Shown one piece after another: positions 28,704 through 36,510 of a stretch of DNA of 64,000 bases; position 1 is the first letter of the stretch, and each line of letters opens with the position of its first letter. Below the pieces are notes generated by a model. The model did not search any database. It had not been told where the DNA came from and saw only the letters and a program-made list of their open reading frames with translations. Made by a program: the position numbers and the translations under genes. The DNA comes from Marinoscillum sp964351625 (GTDB taxonomy: Bacteria > Bacteroidota > Bacteroidia > Cytophagales > Cyclobacteriaceae): positions 496,001 through 560,000 of the forward strand of contig CAYGOV010000001.1 in NCBI GenBank assembly GCA_964351625.1, read 5' to 3'.

Positions 28704-30473
28704 ATGAATAAGAATATACTATATCTGGCTTCTATCATGCTGTTGTTTTTCAGTTGTGAAGACTTGATTGAACCAGCCATTGAGAACAATAGATCCCTTG
28801 ATGGGATCTATGACGAGCCAAGATTTGCACAAGGGTTACTTATCAATGGATATGCAAGGATCCCTACCAACAACTGGGTATGGAGTGATATGGCGACTGA
28901 CAATGCCGTAAGTAGTAATAGAGGTAATAATTTTTATGCTCTTTCTACCGGACAATGGGCTGCCAACAACAATCCATTGGAACAATGGAATAATGCGTTT
29001 TCAGCTTTTCAATACCTCAACATAGCGATATCAGAGCTAGATTCTGTAACTTATGCAGAAAATGTTGCAGTTAACCAAATGTTCATCGATAGGCTTACTG
29101 GTGAGGCTTATGGACTCAGAAGTTTGTTCATGTACTATCTCTTGCAGGCCCATGGAGGAATGGCCGGAGGTACCATGTTGGGCGTGCCTATTATTCTTGA
29201 CTTCCTAGATAAGGATTCTGAGTTCAATAGACCAAGAGCTACATTTCAAGAATGTATGGTTCAATTTTATGCCGACGCGCAGAGAGCAATCGAACTACTA
29301 CCAACAGATTATGCTAATATTGGTGATGTATCTGGGGTACCACAAAAATACCTGGATTTGGAAGGAGATCTGGATGATTATAACCGAGTTTTTGGTGATG
29401 ATGCTAGACTATTAATTTCTGGAAGAATTGTAAGAGCGGTACGAGCTCAAGCTTCGCTAATGGCGGCTAGTCCAGCATTTGCTCAGGGAAATAATACTAC
29501 ATGGGAGGAAGCTGCAAATTTCGCAGCAGAGGTCATTGACTTTAATGGCGGAATTAGTGGAATTGATCCAAATGGAGATCTCTGGTACACGGATCAGGAT
29601 GGTCAGATAAATAGCGTTGGTTCAGGGTTAAGTGCGCCTGAGATTTTGTGGAGGACCGATATAGGTGGACCATCTAGCTTTCTTGAAGAACAACACTATC
29701 CTCCTACATTGTTTGGGGATGGTTTACTTAATCCAACACAAAATCTTGTTGATGCGTTTCCTATGTCCAATGGATACCCAATTACTGATCCAGCAAGTGG
29801 TTACGACCCTAATTCTCCATATACCAATAGGGATCCGAGATTTAGCGCATATATTATTTACAACGGAAGTACTGCTGGGATTAACGGTGTAACTATTAAT
29901 ACCGCAGAAGATGGAAGTACTAATGATGCAATCGGGGCAATAAACAACCTCTCTACTAGGACTGGTTATTACATGAAAAAACTACTAAGACAGGATGTTA
30001 ACCTTAATCCTAACTCAGTAAATGGTCAGCTGCATGTTAATCCAAGAATTAGATACACGGAGATATATCTCGATTATGCTGAAGCTGCAAATGAAGCTTT
30101 TGGACCAATGGGAACTGGTAGTAATGGATATTCTGCTTATGACGTAATCAAAGCCATTAGAGCAAGAGCAGGTGTGGGTGCTGGAAACGGAGATGCTTAT
30201 TTAGAATCCGTTAAATCCGACCAAGTTGCAATGAGAGAAATTATCCGCAATGAACGTCGTTTAGAATTGTGCTTTGAAGGTTTTAGATTTTGGGACCTTC
30301 GTCGTTGGGGTGTGGATCTGACGGATCAAGCCCTTGGTATGGCCATTAATGATGGTGAATATCGGGTGATTTCAGTAGACAATAGGGTATATGAAAATTA
30401 TATGATATATGGTCCGATACCTTATATCGAAACACTGAAATTTAGCGCATTAGAACAAAATACGGGATGGTAA
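28704..30473 (+). CDS. SusD/RagB-family glycan-binding lipoprotein, second copy (XusD-like)
   Basis: A 589-residue SusD-type lipoprotein partner of the second SusC. Starting at ATG 28704 gives the lipoprotein signal MNKNILYLASIMLLFFSC; the frame opens three codons earlier with TTG, which I judge less likely. GEAYGLRSLFMYYLLQAHGG and NERRLELCFEGFRFWDLRRWG are family motifs, and the tail is LEQNTGW. It is followed 47 bp later by a small lipoprotein gene, as in the xus cluster. Confidence 0.94.
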   Translation: MNKNILYLASIMLLFFSCEDLIEPAIENNRSLDGIYDEPRFAQGLLINGYARIPTNNWVWSDMATDNAVSSNRGNNFYALSTGQWAANNNPLEQWNNAFSAFQYLNIAISELDSVTYAENVAVNQMFIDRLTGEAYGLRSLFMYYLLQAHGGMAGGTMLGVPIILDFLDKDSEFNRPRATFQECMVQFYADAQRAIELLPTDYANIGDVSGVPQKYLDLEGDLDDYNRVFGDDARLLISGRIVRAVRAQASLMAASPAFAQGNNTTWEEAANFAAEVIDFNGGISGIDPNGDLWYTDQDGQINSVGSGLSAPEILWRTDIGGPSSFLEEQHYPPTLFGDGLLNPTQNLVDAFPMSNGYPITDPASGYDPNSPYTNRDPRFSAYIIYNGSTAGINGVTINTAEDGSTNDAIGAINNLSTRTGYYMKKLLRQDVNLNPNSVNGQLHVNPRIRYTEIYLDYAEAANEAFGPMGTGSNGYSAYDVIKAIRARAGVGAGNGDAYLESVKSDQVAMREIIRNERRLELCFEGFRFWDLRRWGVDLTDQALGMAINDGEYRVISVDNRVYENYMIYGPIPYIETLKFSALEQNTGW

Positions 30474-30520
30474 TATTCTGTCATGGCTTTTGTTATGACT
30501 CAATTTAAATATTTAAAACT

Positions 30521-31540
30521 ATGAACATTAAAAGAAATACATACCTGTTCTTAAGCCTTGTGACTGTATTCACAGCTTGTACCAACGGGGATTGGGAGTT
30601 CCCGGATTTTGATTATCAATCCGTTTATTTTTCTCATCAATATCCGGTTCGCACCATAACTCTTGGTGAGGATATCTATGATAATTCATTGGATAAGGAA
30701 TGGAAATTCCGAATAATGGCTACTACTGCTGGAGTTTATGAAAACGAGAAGGATATAACATTGGATGTAACAGTCCAGAATGAACTTGTCAATGGTTTAA
30801 CTTACTCGGGCAATGGAAATCAAGTGTTAGCCATGCCAGCCAATTATTATAGTCTGGCTTCCAATCAAATTAAGATTGCAAAAGGAAATCTTACTGGAGG
30901 TGTGGAAGTTCAGCTCACACAGGATTTTTTTGATGACCCTTTGGCCATTGGTAATAATTACGTGATACCAATGATTATAGAAAATGTGTCTAATGCCGAT
31001 TCGATCTTATCAGGGGAACCAATTGTTCAGGGAGCAAATCGAGTTGCGGCTGATCAGTGGGTAGTTCGACCTAAAGATTATGTGCTATACGCTGTGAAAT
31101 TTATTAATCAATGGCATGGTTTCTATTTGAGAAGAGGAAGAGATGTAATAACCGGTGAAGTAGATTCTACTGTTGTCAGACACGCTGAGTTTGTAGAGCG
31201 AGATGAAGTGAACATGCTCACTACAAGGTCACTAAATGAGATGGCGTTTCCTGTAGTGTATGCCGACGCTGGGGGTGTAGATGTTAATTGTACCTTAATC
31301 CTGACTTTTGATGATAGTGGCAATTGCTCTATTTCTTCGGGCACTGATGGTTATACTGCTACAGGAACAGGATCTTTTGTGAATAAGGGTGAAAAGAATA
31401 GCTGGGGAGGTAAAGATAGAGACGTGCTATACTTGAACTATCAGTTGGATCTACAAACTTTACAAGTCTCTGCTACTGACACCTTGGTCATGAGAAATCG
31501 CGGAGTAGCTTTTGAGGAATTCCTGCCAATACTTCAATAA
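30521..31540 (+). CDS. DUF1735-domain surface lipoprotein (XusE-like, candidate glycan-binding protein)
   Basis: A 339-residue lipoprotein (signal ending TVFTAC). The N-terminal half (about 25-165) looks like the DUF1735 Ig-like fold with VYFSHQYPVRTITLGEDIYDN and the typical NYVIPMIIENVSNADSI segment. The C-terminal half (about 185-335) is a beta-rich domain like DUF5627, with WHGFYLRRGRD and a YLNYQLDL end. No catalytic motif is seen. By position it equals xusE of known xylan clusters and probably helps hold polysaccharide at the surface. Domain names are from memory of such proteins and were not searched. Confidence 0.75.
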   Translation: MNIKRNTYLFLSLVTVFTACTNGDWEFPDFDYQSVYFSHQYPVRTITLGEDIYDNSLDKEWKFRIMATTAGVYENEKDITLDVTVQNELVNGLTYSGNGNQVLAMPANYYSLASNQIKIAKGNLTGGVEVQLTQDFFDDPLAIGNNYVIPMIIENVSNADSILSGEPIVQGANRVAADQWVVRPKDYVLYAVKFINQWHGFYLRRGRDVITGEVDSTVVRHAEFVERDEVNMLTTRSLNEMAFPVVYADAGGVDVNCTLILTFDDSGNCSISSGTDGYTATGTGSFVNKGEKNSWGGKDRDVLYLNYQLDLQTLQVSATDTLVMRNRGVAFEEFLPILQ

Positions 31541-31564
31541 ATCAGATACTTAAAGATTAATACC

Positions 31565-33679
31565 ATGAAGAAATTAATACAAATAGCTAATGCAATTATT
31601 ATTTCGTTAGCAGTTATATCCTGTACTGAATATGAAAAAATTGACTTTGAGGTAGATAAGCCTATAAGCGTTGAGAATCAAGAGGAGATCAATGCATACA
31701 ATTCCTTGAATACTTATCTTCCAGAAAGCATGATACTTGGGGCGACGGGACTTGATATGTCAACTTATTCAAATCAAGGTGTTCCTTTTAGATTAATCAA
31801 TAGCAATTTTTCTGCCATTACTCCAACTTCGGGAATGAACCATGGAGATATTGTGTCAGAAGGAGGAACGATGAGCTTTGTAGCCCCCGAAGATTTTGTA
31901 AGTATAGCAAATGCCTCAGGTCTATCCGTAATTAGTTCCCCTTTGGTTTATCATAGAAGTCAGAGTGCCGAGTACTTGAGAGAGTTGATCGCTCCAATTC
32001 CACAGGAGGGTGGACCTGCGTGGGAAGTAATTACTGAGAATGATTTTGAGACGGATGATTTATCAAATATTGTTAGCAATGATGGTGCGGTAGTTACTTT
32101 TACGGCAGATGGTGAGGGTAAAGATGGAAATGGTCGTGCAATGAAAGTAGAAAATTCTGCCGTCAGGGAGAATGATTGGGATTCTCAATTATTTCTTACA
32201 TGGTCAGAAGCTACAGAAGTTGGTCAGCAGTATAGATTGACTATGGATATTAAATCTGATGCGGATGCCAACTTTCCAACTCAAGCACAAATTGTTGCTT
32301 TTCAATATAAGCATTGGAATTTTTTTGGAAGTTTCAATTCTACTTCAGAGTGGCAAACTGTAGAGGTTGTTATAACTATTGATGAGAACACTGCTGGTTG
32401 TGCAGCTTTAGCATTTAACCTTGGGTTCACAGCAACAAACTTTTATTTTGATAACGTAAAACTTGAAAAATTCAATGAGTCTGGTGGAGGCGGACCTACA
32501 TGGGATCTCAGAACTGCCAATAATTTTGAGTCAGATGATCTGGCTAATATTGTCACAAATGATGGAGCGGTTACATCTTACACTGCTGACGGTGCTGGTG
32601 CAAACGGCTCAGGAAGAGCATTAAAAGTTGAAAATTCTGCGGTACGTACGAATGATTGGGAATCACAGTTGTTCATTGCCTGGAATGAACCAACGGTAGC
32701 AGGTGAGTCTTATAGACTGGTTATGGATATTAGGGCGGACGTCAACGCGTCATTTCCTACCCAAGCTCAGTTAGTTCCTTTTCAATACAAACACTGGAAT
32801 TTCTTTGGTTCATTCAATGCTACGTCAGAATGGCAGCATATAGAGGTTGATATCACCATAGATGATAATACTTCAGAGTGTACAGCATTGGCCTTCAACC
32901 TCGGTGCAACAGCCACTACCTTTTACTTTGATAATATGGAAATTCGCTGGTTAAATCCTGACGGAGGTGCGGCAATTGAATTGACACCAGAAGAAAAGAA
33001 GGATACCTTAACTATGGAAATGGATCATTGGATTTCAGGGATCATGGGATCGGTTGGTGAGAATGTTGATTATTGGGAAGTAGTAAGAGATCCAATCAGT
33101 GATGAGGATCCAACTATACTGAGATCAGGAGTAGGAATTGAAGAGCAGGCAGGAGATGAATTTTACTGGCAAGACTTCTTGGATAAGGATTATGCAGTTA
33201 CTGCCTTCAAAATGGCTCGTCAATATGGTGATGCAAATGATATGCTATTTATCAGCGAATCTGGCTTGGAGTCTAATCTGGATAAATGTCAAGCCCTAGT
33301 TGATTATGTTGATTATATAGAGACTGCAGGCGAAACTGTAGATGGAATCATTACAAGAATGCACATTGGTTTAGACACGGATAAAAATGACATCCTCGAG
33401 ATGTTTAAACTCCTGGCAGCTTCTGGTAAAATGGTTTATGTAGCGGAATTGAATGTTATGTTACTAAACGAGCCTGATGCTGATATGCTTAATCTACAGG
33501 CTGAAATGTACAAATATGTATTAGACACTTATAAAGCAGAAGTGCCAGTGGCCCAGCGATTTGGTGTTTCAGTTTGGGGCCCTCATGACCAAGGAAATTG
33601 GCAGGGATTATGGAACACTGGATTCACTCGTAAACCGGCTTACGCAAGTTTTGCAGATGGCCTGGAAGGCATGAAATAA
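31565..33679 (+). CDS. GH10-like lipoprotein with two inserted CBM modules, probably non-catalytic (Xyn10C-like)
   Basis: A 704-residue lipoprotein (lipobox VISC). The GH10 barrel is split: an N-terminal part (about 45-145) and a C-terminal part (about 475-704) flank two tandem CBM4-like repeats (about 150-303 and 307-465) that both contain FQYKHWNFFGSFN. This insertion is known from Bacteroides and Prevotella xylanases. Here the acid/base site WDVVNEA is WEVVRDPI, with Asp509 in place of Glu. The usual NxMKxE is SGMNHGD, the WHSQ tryptophan is Tyr, and YND and GMQGH are gone. Nucleophile Glu628 (AELNV) and the VWGPHDQGNW motif remain. It most likely binds xylan at the surface instead of cutting it. 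Confidence 0.85.
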   Translation: MKKLIQIANAIIISLAVISCTEYEKIDFEVDKPISVENQEEINAYNSLNTYLPESMILGATGLDMSTYSNQGVPFRLINSNFSAITPTSGMNHGDIVSEGGTMSFVAPEDFVSIANASGLSVISSPLVYHRSQSAEYLRELIAPIPQEGGPAWEVITENDFETDDLSNIVSNDGAVVTFTADGEGKDGNGRAMKVENSAVRENDWDSQLFLTWSEATEVGQQYRLTMDIKSDADANFPTQAQIVAFQYKHWNFFGSFNSTSEWQTVEVVITIDENTAGCAALAFNLGFTATNFYFDNVKLEKFNESGGGGPTWDLRTANNFESDDLANIVTNDGAVTSYTADGAGANGSGRALKVENSAVRTNDWESQLFIAWNEPTVAGESYRLVMDIRADVNASFPTQAQLVPFQYKHWNFFGSFNATSEWQHIEVDITIDDNTSECTALAFNLGATATTFYFDNMEIRWLNPDGGAAIELTPEEKKDTLTMEMDHWISGIMGSVGENVDYWEVVRDPISDEDPTILRSGVGIEEQAGDEFYWQDFLDKDYAVTAFKMARQYGDANDMLFISESGLESNLDKCQALVDYVDYIETAGETVDGIITRMHIGLDTDKNDILEMFKLLAASGKMVYVAELNVMLLNEPDADMLNLQAEMYKYVLDTYKAEVPVAQRFGVSVWGPHDQGNWQGLWNTGFTRKPAYASFADGLEGMK

Positions 33680-33726
33680 TAAAAAGACAATTAGTTTAGT
33701 TAGTTGGGATTAGTTTATTGATAGAG

Positions 33727-33774
33727 AAAAAGAGGAAAGGAGTTGTTAGTAAATCAGACTCCTTTCTCTTTTTT
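33727..33774 (+). terminator. Terminator closing the SusC/D cluster
   Basis: AGAGGAAAGGAGT pairs with ACTCCTTTCTCT (one bulged G), followed by a run of Ts. It lies 48 bp after the GH10-like lipoprotein gene and separates the uptake cluster from the enzyme block. Confidence 0.8.
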
Positions 33775-33855
33775 GATTTTATTCAGAAATTAAATCGAAA
33801 GGCGATCGCTGCAATGCACAACATTTGATAAATAGTATTATATGTTTGTTGAATT

Positions 33856-33886
33856 TTGTGTCGTCAATATTCCCGAATTAACCTTG
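33856..33886 (+). promoter_or_regulatory. Candidate promoter of the GH10 (33989) enzyme block
   Basis: TTG at 33856-33858, a 20-base spacer, and TAACCTTG at 33879-33886 (one mismatch to TAnnTTTG). It lies between the terminator and the next gene. The operator palindrome CAATCGATTG is absent, so this block is probably not under the LacI regulator. Confidence 0.4.
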
Positions 33887-33988
33887 GGTAAACTCTTCGT
33901 TTTACCACAAAAGAAGATTAAATGTCATTTTGTGTAATGTGTTCAAAGAAGATGTTGTTATCATTTAAAAAATTAACCGGATTGAAAG

Positions 33989-35128
33989 ATGAATCATAAA
34001 ACAGTTTTATTTATCGGCGTATTGATAACCGTGAGTTTGTTTTTAACAGGTAGTAATCACGTTAGAACAAATAATATAACATTGCGGAATGCATTGAACA
34101 GCCATTTTTATATAGGTACTGCGCTAAATATTTCACAGATCACTGGTAAAGACGAATCTGCAATGCAAGTGGTGAAAGACCAGTTTAATGCAATCGTGGC
34201 AGAGAATTGTATGAAGAGTGGTATGATTCAACGAGAGGAAGGAAATTTTGATTTTGAGTTTGCAGATCAATTTGTCGATTTTGGAGAGCAAAATGACATG
34301 TTTATTACTGGTCATACTTTGATTTGGCATTCACAGGCGCCCAGATGGTTTTTTACTGACAAAGAAGGAAATGAAGTGTCTAAAGAGGTACTAACTCAGA
34401 GGATGCGAGATCATATTTTCACGGTAGTAGGTCGGTATAAAGGAAGAGTCGATACTTGGGATGTGGTCAATGAAGCTATTAATGATGATGGTTCTTACAG
34501 AAAGAGCAAGTTTTATCAAATCTTAGGAAAGGACTTTATTAAACTGGCTTTTGAGTTTGCCCACGAGGCAGATCCTGAAGCACAGCTTTATTATAATGAT
34601 TACTCTATGTCAAATCCGGGTAAGAGAGGTGGAGTTGTGGCAATGGTTAAGGATTTACAATCTCAGGGTGTGAAAATTGATGGGATTGGCATGCAGGGCC
34701 ATATTGGATTAAAACATCCGTCTATTGACGAATTTGAAAAAAGTATCGTGGCTTATGCTGATTTAGGAGTTAAGATTTCGATAACTGAACTGGATCTCTC
34801 TGTTTTGCCATCACCTTGGGATCAGGATGGTGGTGCTGATGTGGCATCCAATTTTGACTATGAAAAGAAAATGAATCCGTACAGTGAGGGCTTGCCGGAC
34901 GATGTGAATAAGGAATTTAGTGATCGTTATGTAAGTTTTTTCAGATTATTTGTCAATCATGCGGAGAAAATAGACCGTGTAACTCTTTGGGGAGTTAATG
35001 ATGGAAACTCCTGGAAAAATGGTTGGCCAATACGAGGTAGAACTGATTATCCACTATTGTTTGACAGAAATAACGCTCCAAAGGCTGTTGTTAACAATAT
35101 TGTAGAACTGGTGAATAAGAAGCAATAG
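33989..35128 (+). CDS. GH10 endo-1,4-beta-xylanase
   Basis: A 379-residue single-domain GH10 xylanase. The acid/base is Glu162 in TWDVVNEAI and the nucleophile Glu267 in SITELDLSV. AENCMKSG replaces the common ENxMKWE, keeping the Lys but changing its neighbours; GHTLIWHSQ, YYNDYS, GMQGH and LWGVNDGNSW are intact. The N-terminus is a hydrophobic segment (FIGVLITVSLFLTGS) that can serve as a signal peptide but lacks a lipobox Cys. It lies 20 bp before a GH43 and is the closest intact relative here of the pseudogene at 17205. Confidence 0.95.
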   Translation: MNHKTVLFIGVLITVSLFLTGSNHVRTNNITLRNALNSHFYIGTALNISQITGKDESAMQVVKDQFNAIVAENCMKSGMIQREEGNFDFEFADQFVDFGEQNDMFITGHTLIWHSQAPRWFFTDKEGNEVSKEVLTQRMRDHIFTVVGRYKGRVDTWDVVNEAINDDGSYRKSKFYQILGKDFIKLAFEFAHEADPEAQLYYNDYSMSNPGKRGGVVAMVKDLQSQGVKIDGIGMQGHIGLKHPSIDEFEKSIVAYADLGVKISITELDLSVLPSPWDQDGGADVASNFDYEKKMNPYSEGLPDDVNKEFSDRYVSFFRLFVNHAEKIDRVTLWGVNDGNSWKNGWPIRGRTDYPLLFDRNNAPKAVVNNIVELVNKKQ

Positions 35129-35148
35129 CGCTTAGAAAAACTTTTAAA

Positions 35149-36498
35149 ATGAGCTTCAAAGCTTCATGTTGGTTCTTAGCGTTGTTGATAGGAAGTGCAT
35201 ATAGCTCTTTTGGTCAAAATCCCCTGATTATAGATCAGTACACAGCTGATCCAACTGCTCGAGCTTTTGGAGATAAGGTCTTTGTGTTTCCATCGCACGA
35301 TATTTTGGCAAGTAATGGCAAAGGTCGGACGGGATGGTTTTGTATGGAAGACTATCATACATTTTCATCTGATGATTTAATGACTTGGACAGATCACGGA
35401 GTGATTGTAAGTCAGGAAAATGTTCCTTGGGCGGATCCAAATGCATACAGCATGTGGGCTCCTGATTGTATCGAGAAAGGCGGCAAATACTATTTTTACT
35501 TCCCTACTAAAGTTCAGGACACTACCTATAATGGCGTAGGATTTACTATAGGCGTTGCGATTGCGGAAAACCCAGAAGGTCCTTATGCACCAGAATCTAA
35601 ACCAATTTTGGGTGTCAAAGGAATCGATCCTAATATATTCATTGATCAGGATGGACAGGCATATCTTTATTGGTCGCAAGGTCATATTTATGGAGCCCGG
35701 CTAAAAAGCAACATGCTTGAATTGGCCGAAGAACCTAGAATACTAGGTGAGCTTCCATCTCTAGACAAAGGTCTTAAAGAAGGTCCGTTTGTTTTCGAAC
35801 GAAATGGCGTTTATTATATGACCTATCCTCATGTAGCTAATAAAACAGAGAGATTAGAGTATGCAATTGGGGATAATCCTCTTGGACCCTTCGAGTTTTC
35901 TGGTGTGATTATGGATGAATGGGCAAATGGTTGCTGGACAAACCATCATTCCATCATTCAGTTCAAAAACCAGTGGTATCTGTTCTATCATCACAACGAC
36001 CTATCTCCCGATTTTGACAAGAGTAGATCCATTCGTGCTGATAGTATTTTCTTTAGTTCAGATGGGTCAATTCAAAAAGTGCAGCCTACGTTAAGGGGTG
36101 TTGGTTTACAAAAGGCAACAGACAAAATCCAAATGGACAGGTATACTTCTAAAAGCGGGGGAGTGAAAATAGCCTTCCATGATTCCACCAATACTTTCGA
36201 CGGTTGGTATACCACGTTCAAAACCATTGGTGGTTGGATTCGGTACAATCAGGTCAACTTGGAACAAGGTCTTACCAATCTGAATTTAAGGGTAAAGTTG
36301 GAGAAAAGTGGGATTATTGAAGTTCGGCTTAATGACAAGCACGGAACCTTACTTTCCGAAGTATTGGTTACCAGTAGTGAAAACTGGCAAACAATCATGA
36401 CCACATTGAAACCTTATCCTGTTGGGATAGCTGATTTGGTATTGGTGTCAAAAGGGGAAAACATAAATGTTGATTGGATTCAATTCAATGATAATTAA
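35149..36498 (+). CDS. GH43 arabinofuranosidase/xylosidase with C-terminal CBM6-like domain
   Basis: A 449-residue secreted enzyme (signal ending SSFGQN). The propeller carries the base Asp in YTADPTARAFGDKVF, the modulator in KGIDPNIFIDQDG, and the acid Glu in GLKEGPFVFERNG. NHHSIIQFKNQWYLFYH is typical of the family. Residues about 320-449 form a beta-sandwich like CBM6 (SGGVKIAFHDSTNTFDGWYTTFK, read in parts, and ADLVLVSKGENINVDW at the end). The architecture is common in xylan loci for alpha-L-arabinofuranosidases, but xylosidase activity cannot be excluded. Confidence 0.88.
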   Translation: MSFKASCWFLALLIGSAYSSFGQNPLIIDQYTADPTARAFGDKVFVFPSHDILASNGKGRTGWFCMEDYHTFSSDDLMTWTDHGVIVSQENVPWADPNAYSMWAPDCIEKGGKYYFYFPTKVQDTTYNGVGFTIGVAIAENPEGPYAPESKPILGVKGIDPNIFIDQDGQAYLYWSQGHIYGARLKSNMLELAEEPRILGELPSLDKGLKEGPFVFERNGVYYMTYPHVANKTERLEYAIGDNPLGPFEFSGVIMDEWANGCWTNHHSIIQFKNQWYLFYHHNDLSPDFDKSRSIRADSIFFSSDGSIQKVQPTLRGVGLQKATDKIQMDRYTSKSGGVKIAFHDSTNTFDGWYTTFKTIGGWIRYNQVNLEQGLTNLNLRVKLEKSGIIEVRLNDKHGTLLSEVLVTSSENWQTIMTTLKPYPVGIADLVLVSKGENINVDWIQFNDN

Positions 36499-36510
36499 AC
36501 TAAACTGCTG

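Noticed and set aside
33802..33810. GGCGATCGC palindrome before GH10
   Set aside because: GCGATCGC also occurs inside the CE6-CE1 gene (about 45353) and bears no relation to the CAATCGATTG operator; probably chance.
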